From assembly GCF_900142185.1 (NCBI RefSeq), contig NZ_FQZZ01000008.1:114749-178748 (forward strand): DNA of 64,000 nucleotides, read 5' to 3'. A model generated the notes under the pieces. It was not told where the DNA came from. It worked only from the letters and a program-made list of their open reading frames with translations, and searched no databases. The translations under genes were made by a program, and so were the position numbers. The DNA comes from Lutimaribacter pacificus (GTDB lineage Bacteria > Pseudomonadota > Alphaproteobacteria > Rhodobacterales > Rhodobacteraceae). Shown piece by piece: positions 7,757 to 16,017 of this stretch (position 1 is the stretch's first letter; every line of letters begins with the position of its first letter).

Positions 7757-10281
7757 GCCTTGGCATCGCGGCCCGGTTCGCCCGGCGCGAATTGCGCGGG
7801 GGGATCAGGGGGTTCTGGATCTTCCTGGCCTGCCTTGCGCTGGGGGTGGCGGCGATCACCGCCGTGGGATCGGTGCGCGCCGCGATCGAGGCGGGGCTGG
7901 CACGCGAGGGCGCGGCGCTGCTGGGCGGCGATGCCGAGATGGAGTTTACCTATCGCTTTGCCACCGATGACGAACGCGCCTGGATGGACGAGACCGCGCT
8001 GGCGGTGTCCGAGGTGACCGATTTCCGCTCGATGGCGGTGGTCACGCGCGACGGCGCGACCGAACGCGGGTTGACGCAGGTGAAATCGGTCGACGGGGCC
8101 TATCCGCTGATCGGGGCGGTAGAGCTGGAGCCCGACATGCCGCTGGGCCGCGCGCTGGCCGGGCAGGACGGGCTGCCCGGCGCGGCGATGGACCCGCTGC
8201 TGGCCGACCGGCTGGGGTTGGCGATGGGCGACCGCTTTCGGCTCGGCACGCAGGATTTCGTGCTGATGGCCCGTATCGGGCGCGAGCCGGACGATGCCGG
8301 CGCCGGTTTCGCGCTGGGGCCGCGCACGCTGGTGGCCACCGGGGCGCTGGCGGGATCGGGGCTGTTGCAGCCCGGCACGCTTTACTCCACGAAATACCGG
8401 CTGGACCTGCTCGAGGGCGCGAACCTGCCGGCGCTGGAAGCCGAGGCAAAGGCGCGGTTCGCCGAAACCGGCCTGCGCTGGCGCGATGCGCGCAACGGCG
8501 CGCCGGGGGTGGCCGAATTCGTCGACCGGATCGGCGCATTCCTGATCCTCGTCGGGCTGTCGGGCCTTGCCGTGGGCGGCGTCGGCGTGTCGGCGGCGGT
8601 GCGGGCCTACCTGGCACGCAAGACATCCGTGATCGCCACGCTGCGCACGCTGGGGGCCGAGCGCGGGATGATCTTTCAGACCTATTTCCTGCAGATCGGC
8701 GCGCTGTCGCTGCTGGGGATCGCGGCGGGGCTGGTGCTGGGCGCGCTGGCGCCGCTGGCGCTGGCCCCGGTGCTGCTGGCGCAATTGCCGGTGCCGGCGG
8801 TGTTCACCCTCTATCCCGCGCCGCTGGGCGAGGCGGCGGTCTATGGCGCGCTGACCGCGCTGATCTTTACCCTCTGGCCGCTGGCCCGGACCGAGGATAT
8901 CCGCGCCGCCACCCTGTTCCGCGACGGCGGGCAATCGGGCCGCGCCCTGCCCCGCCCGGTCTGGGTGGGGCTGACCCTGCTGCTGGCCGCCGCGCTGATC
9001 GGGGTGGCGGCGCTGTTTTCCGGCACCTGGCGGCTGACGCTGTGGACCGCCGGGGGGCTGGTCTTTGCGCTGGCGCTGCTGGCGCTGGCGGCCTGGGCCA
9101 TCCGCATCGCCGCCCGCCGCGCGCGCGGGGCGGCGGGCCAGCGCCCCGCCCTGCGCTGGGCGCTGGGGGCGATTTCCGGGCGCGGGGCCGAGGCGGCCTC
9201 GGTCGTGCTGTCGCTGGGGCTGGGCCTGTCGGTGCTGGCCGCGGTGGGCCAGATCGACGGCAACCTGCGCGGCGCCATCGCCCGCGACCTGCCCCGGCAG
9301 GCGCCGTCCTATTTCTTTCTCGACATCCAGCGCGACCAGATGCCCGGCTTTCTCGACCGGATCGAGGGCGATCCGACGGTCAGCCGCAGCGAGAACGCGC
9401 CGATGCTGCGCGGGATCATCACCCGGATCAACGACCGCCCTGCCTCCGAGGTCGCGGGCGAACACTGGGTGATCCAGGGCGATCGCGGCGTGACCTATGC
9501 CGCGACGCAGCCCAAGGGCACCAAGGTGACCGCCGGCGCGTGGTGGCCCGAGGATTACACCGGCCCGCCGCAGATCAGCTTTTCAGCCGAAGAGGCCGCC
9601 GAGATGGGCCTGCGCCTGGGCGACACGATGACCGTCAACATCCTGGGCCGCGACATCACCGGCACGATCACCAGCTTCCGCGAGGTCGATTTCTCGACCG
9701 CCGGGATGGGGTTCGTCATGGCGATGAACGAGGCCGCGCTGGCCGGGGCGCCGCACAGCTTTATCGCCACCGTCTATGCCGAACCGCAAGCCGAGGCGGC
9801 GATCCTGCGCGACCTCGCCAACGCCTATCCCAACATCACCGCGATCCGCGTGCGCGACGCCATCGACCGCGTGTCCGAGGTGCTGGCCGGGCTTGCCGCC
9901 GCGACAAGCTGGGGCGCGGCGGCCACGCTGGTCACCGGTTTCCTCGTGCTGATCGGCGCGGCGGCGGCGGGCGATACCGCGCGCATCTACGAGGCGGCGG
10001 TGCTGCGCACGCTGGGCGCCACGCGGTCGCGCATCCTGACCAGCTTTGCGCTGCGCGCGGCGCTGCTGGGCCTTGGCGCAGGGCTGGTGGCGCTGGCGGC
10101 GGGCATCGCCGGCGGCTGGGCGGTCAGCCATTACGTGCTGGAAACCGGTTTCACGGTAATCTGGCCCTCGGCCATCGCCATCGTGCTGGGCGGCATCCTG
10201 GCGACGCTGCTGTCGGGGCTGGCCTTTGCCTGGCGCCCGCTGGCGATGCGCCCGGCGGCCGTGTTGCGCGCGCGGGAATGA
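7753..10281 (+). CDS. FtsX-like ABC transporter permease (YbbP type)
   Basis: This 842-residue permease has one N-terminal membrane helix (FWIFLACLALGVAAITAVGSV), a large periplasmic part, a first FtsX block of three helices near residues 255-380 (FLILVGLSGLAVGGVGVSAAV and following), extra helices near 400-450, a second periplasmic part, and a final FtsX block near 715-835. It pairs with the ATPase upstream. The family moves lipophilic substrates or acts mechanically at the inner membrane; the substrate of YbbAP-type exporters is not established. The ATG at 7753 overlaps the upstream stop codon. Confidence 0.92.
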   Translation: MSLGIAARFARRELRGGIRGFWIFLACLALGVAAITAVGSVRAAIEAGLAREGAALLGGDAEMEFTYRFATDDERAWMDETALAVSEVTDFRSMAVVTRDGATERGLTQVKSVDGAYPLIGAVELEPDMPLGRALAGQDGLPGAAMDPLLADRLGLAMGDRFRLGTQDFVLMARIGREPDDAGAGFALGPRTLVATGALAGSGLLQPGTLYSTKYRLDLLEGANLPALEAEAKARFAETGLRWRDARNGAPGVAEFVDRIGAFLILVGLSGLAVGGVGVSAAVRAYLARKTSVIATLRTLGAERGMIFQTYFLQIGALSLLGIAAGLVLGALAPLALAPVLLAQLPVPAVFTLYPAPLGEAAVYGALTALIFTLWPLARTEDIRAATLFRDGGQSGRALPRPVWVGLTLLLAAALIGVAALFSGTWRLTLWTAGGLVFALALLALAAWAIRIAARRARGAAGQRPALRWALGAISGRGAEAASVVLSLGLGLSVLAAVGQIDGNLRGAIARDLPRQAPSYFFLDIQRDQMPGFLDRIEGDPTVSRSENAPMLRGIITRINDRPASEVAGEHWVIQGDRGVTYAATQPKGTKVTAGAWWPEDYTGPPQISFSAEEAAEMGLRLGDTMTVNILGRDITGTITSFREVDFSTAGMGFVMAMNEAALAGAPHSFIATVYAEPQAEAAILRDLANAYPNITAIRVRDAIDRVSEVLAGLAAATSWGAAATLVTGFLVLIGAAAAGDTARIYEAAVLRTLGATRSRILTSFALRAALLGLGAGLVALAAGIAGGWAVSHYVLETGFTVIWPSAIAIVLGGILATLLSGLAFAWRPLAMRPAAVLRARE

Positions 10282-10321
10282 CGGGCGCGCAGGAGTATTT
10301 GGGGAACAGTGAAGCGGCAGG

Positions 10322-11179
10322 TCACGCCCGCCGCCGCAGCGCCATCATCAGGTAGACGTTGTTCGCGGCGAATGTTGCGCGGTTGCGGCTTTGCTCGTTC
10401 AGGCGCTGGTGCAGCCGCGCGCGCTTGCGCGCGCTCAGAACGAGGCGCAGCGCGCGGGACAGGCCCCGGTGCAGCCAGGGGCGCCTGGCCTGCAATTCCC
10501 CGTCCACGCGGGTCAGCCCGTAGCCCAGCACGTTGTATAGCCCCTGCTCGATCTCGACCGACGGCGCGGTCTGGCCGGTGATGTCCTCTTCGCTCAGCAC
10601 CTCGAGCGGCAGGGCGGCAAGGGTCGCGCGGAACCGGGTGACCGGGTGCCCCCCGCCTACGGTGGCGCGGATGGCATCGCGTTTGAACCCCTTGCGGCGG
10701 AAACAGTCGGCCAGCACGATCCGGCCGCCCCCGGCCAGCAGGCCGAGGCATTTCGACAGGCCAAGGTCGAGCGGGATATACTGAAAGCTTTCCGAGAACA
10801 GGCAGATGTCGAACGGCCCCTGCCCGGTGAACGCCTGGAAGGTGCATTCATGCACCCGCGCGCCCGGCGCGTTGGCACGGCAGCGTTCGGCCAGGAAGGG
10901 GCTGGGCACCACGATCTCGACCTCGTGCCCCAGCGCCAGCAGTTTCCTGGCGGTCTCGCCCGCCCCGCCGCCGATGTCGAGGATGCGCGCCGGGCGGTCC
11001 GGCAGCAGGGCAAACAGCCGGTCGGTATACGCCTCCTGCGCCGCGCGCAGGTTGGCGGCGGTGACCTCCAGCCCCTGCCAGTAGCCGTAATGCAGATTCT
11101 CGGCCCCCGTCAGCCATTTGACGAAGGCCAGACCGATATCGAGGCCGATCGCCCGTGTATCCAGATGTTTCCGTCCCAT
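10322..11179 (-). CDS. Class I SAM-dependent methyltransferase
   Basis: The 285-residue protein contains a Rossmann methyltransferase core. Motif I is ARILDIGGGAGETA near residues 64-77, and the post-II acidic/hydrophobic stretch is GPFDICLFSESFQYIPL. A C-terminal basic region (SARKRARLHQRLNEQSRNR) follows. Residues 20-50 (FVKWLTGAENLHYGYWQGLEVT) resemble the start of small-molecule or lipid methyltransferases. Substrate unknown. It lies between the ABC exporter and rppH, with no obvious operon partner. Confidence 0.8.
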   Translation of the reverse strand: MGRKHLDTRAIGLDIGLAFVKWLTGAENLHYGYWQGLEVTAANLRAAQEAYTDRLFALLPDRPARILDIGGGAGETARKLLALGHEVEIVVPSPFLAERCRANAPGARVHECTFQAFTGQGPFDICLFSESFQYIPLDLGLSKCLGLLAGGGRIVLADCFRRKGFKRDAIRATVGGGHPVTRFRATLAALPLEVLSEEDITGQTAPSVEIEQGLYNVLGYGLTRVDGELQARRPWLHRGLSRALRLVLSARKRARLHQRLNEQSRNRATFAANNVYLMMALRRRA

Positions 11180-11240
11180 GCCGGGCGGGTTAGCCCAGCG
11201 GAGCGGGTTTGGAAAGCGTCAAAACACCCGGTCCGCGCGG

Positions 11241-11723
11241 TCAGAGCCTGTCGCGGAAACAGGCCAGCACCTGTTCGTAGACGCCGCGCTTGAACGGCAC
11301 GATCTGGTCCACCACCTCGTTGGCGGGCAGCCAGCGCCATTCGGAGAATTCGGGATGATCGGTGTCGATATCCACCTGGTCGTCGCGCCCGTGAAACCGC
11401 AGAAGCACCCATTTCTGGCGCTGCCCCCGGAACCGGCCCTTCCAGATCCGCGGCACGATCTCGTGCGGCAGGTCGTAGGTCACCCAATCGTCGGTTTCGG
11501 CCTCGACCGTCACGAGGTCGGCGGTCACGCCGGTCTCTTCCCACAATTCGCGCAGGGCGGCGTCGCGCGGGGTTTCGCCCTCGTCGATGCCGCCCTGGGG
11601 CATCTGCCAGGCCGGGGTTTCGCTGTCGATGCGCTGGCCGACGAACAGCTCGCCCGCCGCGTTGGCCAGCATCACGCCCACGCAGGGGCGATAGGGCAGC
11701 CGGTCGATATCCTCGGGGCTCAT
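11241..11723 (-). CDS. rppH: RNA pyrophosphohydrolase (Nudix)
   Basis: The 160-residue protein starts [21 protein letters not shown] and carries a Nudix box (G-I-D-E-G-E..., core RELWEETG) near residues 45-67, plus the RppH-typical [21 protein letters not shown] near the C-terminus. RppH removes pyrophosphate from the 5' end of mRNA and so triggers RNase E decay. The ATG at 11723 follows GAAGAGG. It is last in the gpmI-envC-ctpA-rppH cluster but separated from ctpA by a strong hairpin, so part of its transcription may be independent. Confidence 0.92.
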   Translation of the reverse strand: MSPEDIDRLPYRPCVGVMLANAAGELFVGQRIDSETPAWQMPQGGIDEGETPRDAALRELWEETGVTADLVTVEAETDDWVTYDLPHEIVPRIWKGRFRGQRQKWVLLRFHGRDDQVDIDTDHPEFSEWRWLPANEVVDQIVPFKRGVYEQVLACFRDRL

Positions 11724-11765
11724 GCGCGCCTCTTCATCGTTCCTGAAATACTCCCGCCGGAGGCC

Positions 11766-11790
11766 CGCACCGGGGCCCGGCCCCGGTGCG
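11766..11790. terminator. Perfect 10-bp hairpin between ctpA and rppH
   Basis: CGCACCGGGG at 11766-11775 pairs perfectly with CCCCGGTGCG at 11781-11790, with a 5-base loop. It lies after the ctpA stop codon at 11821 and before the rppH start at 11723. There is no T-run on the minus strand, so it may be an attenuator or an mRNA 3'-end stabiliser rather than a full intrinsic terminator. Confidence 0.5.
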
Positions 11791-11820
11791 GCGCGCACGC
11801 ATCAGCCCGCGCGCCGGTGC

Positions 11821-13164
11821 CTATTCCGCCGCTTCCGGGGCCAGCGCGCTCAGCCCGCGAAGGATATCGACCGCATAGGCCAGCTGGTAATCCTCCTCGC
11901 GCAGTTGCGCGGCCTTGTCGGCCTTGGCCCGGTCTTCCTCGATCTGGCGCACCTCGTCCTCGGACAGCGAATCGTTGTCCAGCCGCCCGCGCAGGTCGGC
12001 CTCGGAGCGCGACCGGGGCCGCGTCTGTTCCTCTTCCTCCGCGGCATTGGGCGCGCGGCGCGGCTGCTGCACCACGATATCGGGCGACACGCCAAGGTTC
12101 TGGATCGACCGGCCCGAGGGCGTGTAATAGCGCGCGGTGGTCAGGCGCATCGCGCCGTCGCCCCGGAGCGGCATCACCGTCTGGACCGAGCCCTTGCCGA
12201 AGCTCTTGGTGCCGACCACGATGGCGCGGCGGTGATCCTGCAGCGCGCCGGCCACGATTTCCGAGGCCGAGGCCGAGCCGCCGTTGATCAGCACCACGAT
12301 CGGCCGGCCGTTGGCCAGGTCGCCGGGGGTGGCGTTGTAGCGGTCGCCATCGGCCGGGTCGCGGCCGCGGGTCGACACGATCTCGCCCTTTTCGAGGAAG
12401 GCGTCGCTGACGCGGATCGCCTGGGTCAGCAGCCCGCCGGGGTTGTTGCGCAGGTCAAGGACGATGCCGCTGATCTTGTCGAGACCGCCCAGTTCTTCGA
12501 CCGTCTTGTTCAGCCCCTCCTCGAGATTGGCAAAGGTCTGGTCGTTGAAGGTGGTGACGCGCAGCACCACGGCGTCGCCCTCGACGCGCGAGCGCACGGC
12601 CTGCAGCTTGATCGTGTCGCGCACCAGCGACACGTCGAACGGTTCGGCCTCGCCCTCGCGCACGATGGTGATGATGATCTCGCTGCCGACCGGGCCGCGC
12701 ATCTTGTCCACCGCCTCGTCCAGGGTCAGGCCCAGCACGCTTTCGCCATCGACATGGGTGATGAAATCGCCGGCCTCGATCCCGGCCTCGTCGGCGGGGG
12801 TGCCATCCATCGGCGAGACGACCTTGACGAAGCCCTCTTCCTGCGTGACCTCGATGCCCAGCCCGCCGAACTCACCGCGGGTCTGCACGCGCATGTCGGC
12901 GGCATCGTCGGGCGACAGGTAGCTGGAATGCGGATCGAGCGAGGTAAGCATTCCGTTGATCGCCGCCTCGATCAGGTCTTTCTCGTCGACCTCTTCGACA
13001 TATTGCGCGCGGATGCGTTCGAAAATGTCGCCGAAAAGATCAAGCTGCTCGTAGACGGTGGCCTGCTTGCCCGCCTCCTGCGCGACCAGCGGGCCCGCGA
13101 CCTGCGTGGTGGCGATCATCCCGGCCAGTGTGCCACCCAGCGCGGCCATGACAAATTTCTTCAT
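11821..13164 (-). CDS. ctpA: Carboxyl-terminal processing protease (S41)
   Basis: This 447-residue exported protease has an N-terminal signal segment (MKKFVMAALGGTLAGMIATT), a PDZ domain near residues 85-165 (GGLGIEVTQEEGFVKVVSP), and an S41 catalytic domain with the Ser in GGSASASEIVAGAL and the Lys in VGTKSFGKGSVQ. The C-terminal 90 residues are charged and probably helical. CtpA-type proteases cleave C-terminal ends of periplasmic proteins, including cell-wall hydrolases. The gene begins 7 bases after envC, a murein hydrolase activator, in keeping with a joint role in cell-wall remodelling. Confidence 0.95.
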   Translation of the reverse strand: MKKFVMAALGGTLAGMIATTQVAGPLVAQEAGKQATVYEQLDLFGDIFERIRAQYVEEVDEKDLIEAAINGMLTSLDPHSSYLSPDDAADMRVQTRGEFGGLGIEVTQEEGFVKVVSPMDGTPADEAGIEAGDFITHVDGESVLGLTLDEAVDKMRGPVGSEIIITIVREGEAEPFDVSLVRDTIKLQAVRSRVEGDAVVLRVTTFNDQTFANLEEGLNKTVEELGGLDKISGIVLDLRNNPGGLLTQAIRVSDAFLEKGEIVSTRGRDPADGDRYNATPGDLANGRPIVVLINGGSASASEIVAGALQDHRRAIVVGTKSFGKGSVQTVMPLRGDGAMRLTTARYYTPSGRSIQNLGVSPDIVVQQPRRAPNAAEEEEQTRPRSRSEADLRGRLDNDSLSEDEVRQIEEDRAKADKAAQLREEDYQLAYAVDILRGLSALAPEAAE

Positions 13165-13171
13165 ACCTCGG

Positions 13172-14308
13172 TCATCCTTCCTGCATTGCGAACCATGCCG
13201 ACGGATCGACCGGCTGGTTGTCTTGCCTGACTTCTATATAGAGCGTTTCGGGCCGCGTGTTTCCAGCCCCCTCGCCCGATTGTGTGATCACCGCGCCAAT
13301 TTCCGCGTCTTCGCCGCCCATCAGCCCCACCGGGCTGCCGGCAGGCAGCACCTCGCCGGTGTCGCCATAGACCACGTCGAGCCCGGCCAGAACGAAAAGC
13401 GTGCCGGCCTGCGGTTCGAGAATCATCACGTTGCCGTAATCCAGCAGCGGCCCGCGATAGCGGATCGTCGCCGCCGCCGGTGTCGTCACCAGCGCCCGCG
13501 GCCGGGTCGCCAGCAAGATGCCGGGCCGGGCGATCCCGGCGGCGTCGGCCTCGCCCGCGCGGCGCAGCAGCTGCCCCTGCACCGGCAGCGGCAGCGTGCC
13601 CTTGCGGTGGTCGATATCGGGCAGGCTGCCGGTGCTTTCGCCCTGCGCGATCTGGCTCAGCCCGCTTGCGAACCCTTCCAGCGTTTCGGTCGAGGCGATC
13701 AGGATCGCGGTTTTCACCGGGTCCTCGGTAAAGCGGCGCGGCAGCGGCTGGCGGTCGGCCACCGCCTGGCTGAGCGCGGTGCGCGCGTCCTGCACGCCGT
13801 TCAGCCCCTCGCGCAACGTGTCGGCGGCGGTTTCCTGCAGCGCGCGCAGGGTGCGCATCTCGTCCAGCCTGGTGCGCAGCTCCTCGGCCCTGGCGTTCAG
13901 CGCGGGCGCCACATCCGCCAGGATCATGCCCGAGCGCGCGGTGCCCGTCGGCCCGCCGGGATGCAGGAACAGAACCGGCGTGGGCGAGCGGCCCATCGCC
14001 TGCAGCACGCCCAGCAGGCGGGCGATCTCGTCCTCGCGCGCCTGAAGCTCGGTCCGCAGACTTTGTTCCCGGATCGCCGCGCGGCGCAGCCCGTCGCGCA
14101 TCGCCTCAAGCCCGTCCTCGTAGGCACGCAGGGTTTCTGTCAGCGCCTTGACCCGGTTGCGCGCACTGTCGGCCTTGTCGAGTTGCTGCGCGGCCTCGTC
14201 CAGACGCTGCGCCGCGGCGCGCGCGGCCTCGGCCGGGTCGGGCGCGGTCTGCGCCGCGGCCGGGCCGCCCAGCGCGACCAGGCAGGCAAGGGCTGTGGCG
14301 CGGATCAT
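13172..14308 (-). CDS. envC: Murein hydrolase activator EnvC-type (coiled coil plus degenerate LytM/M23 domain)
   Basis: The 378-residue protein has a signal peptide (MIRATALACLVALGGPAAAQ), a long coiled coil (about residues 25-240) and a C-terminal LytM domain. The usual zinc-ligand histidines are absent: the H-x(3)-D position is a small-residue stretch, and the final HLH-E-R motif reads LYIEVRQ, as in E. coli EnvC (LYFEIR). Such domains do not cut peptidoglycan but activate amidases at the division septum. The start overlaps gpmI by 4 bases. Confidence 0.88.
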   Translation of the reverse strand: MIRATALACLVALGGPAAAQTAPDPAEAARAAAQRLDEAAQQLDKADSARNRVKALTETLRAYEDGLEAMRDGLRRAAIREQSLRTELQAREDEIARLLGVLQAMGRSPTPVLFLHPGGPTGTARSGMILADVAPALNARAEELRTRLDEMRTLRALQETAADTLREGLNGVQDARTALSQAVADRQPLPRRFTEDPVKTAILIASTETLEGFASGLSQIAQGESTGSLPDIDHRKGTLPLPVQGQLLRRAGEADAAGIARPGILLATRPRALVTTPAAATIRYRGPLLDYGNVMILEPQAGTLFVLAGLDVVYGDTGEVLPAGSPVGLMGGEDAEIGAVITQSGEGAGNTRPETLYIEVRQDNQPVDPSAWFAMQEG

Positions 14309-15816
14309 GCGATCAGGCTTTCCCCCGTCATCTCGGGCGGCCGGTCCAGCCCCATCAGCTGCAGCAGCGTGGGCGCAAGATCGGCCAGCCGGCCGGGGTT
14401 CAGCGCGGCGCCTTCCGGGCCGCCGACCATGATCACCGGCACCGGGTTGGTGGTATGCGCGGTATGCGGCCCGCCGGTTTCAGGGTCGCGCATCACCTCG
14501 CAATTACCGTGATCGGCCGTGACGATCATCGCCCCCCCTGCCTTTTCAAGCGCCGCCAGCACCCGGCCCAGCCCCCGATCCACCGCCTCGCAGGCGGCGA
14601 TCGCGGCCTTCAGGTCGCCGGTATGGCCGACCATGTCAGGATTGGCGTAATTTGTCACGATCAGGTCATAACCGTCCCCGATCGCCTGCACGAAATGGTC
14701 GGTCACCTCGGGGGCGCTCATCTCGGGCTGGAGGTCGTATGTCGCCACCCTGGGGCTGGCGGCCATGTAGCGGTCTTCGCCCGGCTCGGGCGTTTCCTTG
14801 CCGCCATTCAGGAAAAAGGTGACATGGGGATATTTCTCGGTCTCGGCCAGGTGGAACTGGCGCTTGCCCTGTTTCGCCACCCATTCGGCCAGCGTGTTGC
14901 GGATGTCGCGCGGCGGGAACATCGTGTCCATCCAGGCATTGTGCGCCTCGGAATATTCCACCATGCCCAGCACCATCGCCCAATCCGGCCGTCCCGGCAC
15001 GTCGAAGGCATCGAACCCCGGCTCGGCCACCGCACGCAGGATTTCGCGCGCCCGGTCGGCCCGGAAGTTCAGGCAAAAGAACCCGTCGCTATCGCGCGCG
15101 CCGGCGTAGTCGCCAACCACGGTGGCGGTAATGAACTCGTCGGTTTCCGAGCGGTTATAGGCCGCGTCGACCGCGCGCCGCGCACTGGAGGCGTGCAGGC
15201 CCTGCCCGCGCACCATCGCGGCATAGGCCTCTTCCACGCGGTCCCAGCGGTTGTCGCGGTCCATCGCGAAATAGCGCCCCGTGACGGTGCCCACCCGCGC
15301 GCCCTGCGGCAGCGCGTCCTGCAGCGCCGCGACATAGGTAAAGGCCGATTTCGGCGCCACGTCGCGCCCGTCGGTGACGGCGTGCAGCACGACGGGCACG
15401 CCCGCGCCGGCAATCGCGTCGATGGCGGCAAGGATATGCGCGATGTGCCCGTGCACCCCGCCATCGGACAAAAGCCCCATCAGATGCGCGGTGCCGCCGG
15501 TTTCCTTCAGCCGCGCGATGAAGCGTTGCAGCGCCTCGTTGCGCGCGAACGAGCCGTCCTCGATCGCCAGGTCGATCTGGCCCAGATCCATCGCCACCAC
15601 GCGGCCCGCGCCGATATTGGTGTGGCCGACCTCGGAATTGCCCATCTGCCCGCGCGGCAGGCCCACATCCGGCCCGTGGGTAATCAGAAGGTTATGCGGA
15701 CAGCTGGCCCAGATCCGGTCGAAATTCGGCGTCTGCGCCTGCGCCACCGCGTTGTCGGCCGGGTCTTCACGATAGCCCCAGCCATCGAGGATGCAAAGAA
15801 CGACCGGTCTGGACAT
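14305..15816 (-). CDS. gpmI: 2,3-bisphosphoglycerate-independent phosphoglycerate mutase
   Basis: The 503-residue enzyme interconverts 3- and 2-phosphoglycerate with two manganese ions. It belongs to the alkaline-phosphatase superfamily: N-terminal VVLCILDGWG (metal Asp), catalytic Ser in GQMGNSEVGHTNIG near residue 62, HAVTDGRDVAPKSA, and C-terminal ADHGNCE with the metal-binding Asp and His. Length is normal (about 505). It leads the gpmI-envC-ctpA cluster, an arrangement found widely in alphaproteobacteria. Confidence 0.96.
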   Translation of the reverse strand: MSRPVVLCILDGWGYREDPADNAVAQAQTPNFDRIWASCPHNLLITHGPDVGLPRGQMGNSEVGHTNIGAGRVVAMDLGQIDLAIEDGSFARNEALQRFIARLKETGGTAHLMGLLSDGGVHGHIAHILAAIDAIAGAGVPVVLHAVTDGRDVAPKSAFTYVAALQDALPQGARVGTVTGRYFAMDRDNRWDRVEEAYAAMVRGQGLHASSARRAVDAAYNRSETDEFITATVVGDYAGARDSDGFFCLNFRADRAREILRAVAEPGFDAFDVPGRPDWAMVLGMVEYSEAHNAWMDTMFPPRDIRNTLAEWVAKQGKRQFHLAETEKYPHVTFFLNGGKETPEPGEDRYMAASPRVATYDLQPEMSAPEVTDHFVQAIGDGYDLIVTNYANPDMVGHTGDLKAAIAACEAVDRGLGRVLAALEKAGGAMIVTADHGNCEVMRDPETGGPHTAHTTNPVPVIMVGGPEGAALNPGRLADLAPTLLQLMGLDRPPEMTGESLIA

Positions 15817-16017
15817 GCTGCGGGGACTCCTGCGTTTTCCTTGGCTGCCTTCTAGCGCCTCGGGGCGCCGGGGTGAACCGGTTTTCCTGACGCACCGGAT
15901 CAGGGGTTGCGCCGCGCCCCGCGATGTCTATAACCCACGACAATTTGCGCGGCCCGACTCTGCTTGCTCCGGGCCGCCCGCTGCCCGCGAATACACGCGA
16001 ATACAGAGGTCCGAGAC

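Noticed and set aside
13172..14308. EnvC LytM domain as a pseudogene because zinc ligands are missing
   Set aside because: EnvC-type activators normally lack the ligands; the LYIEVR ending matches E. coli EnvC and the frame is intact.
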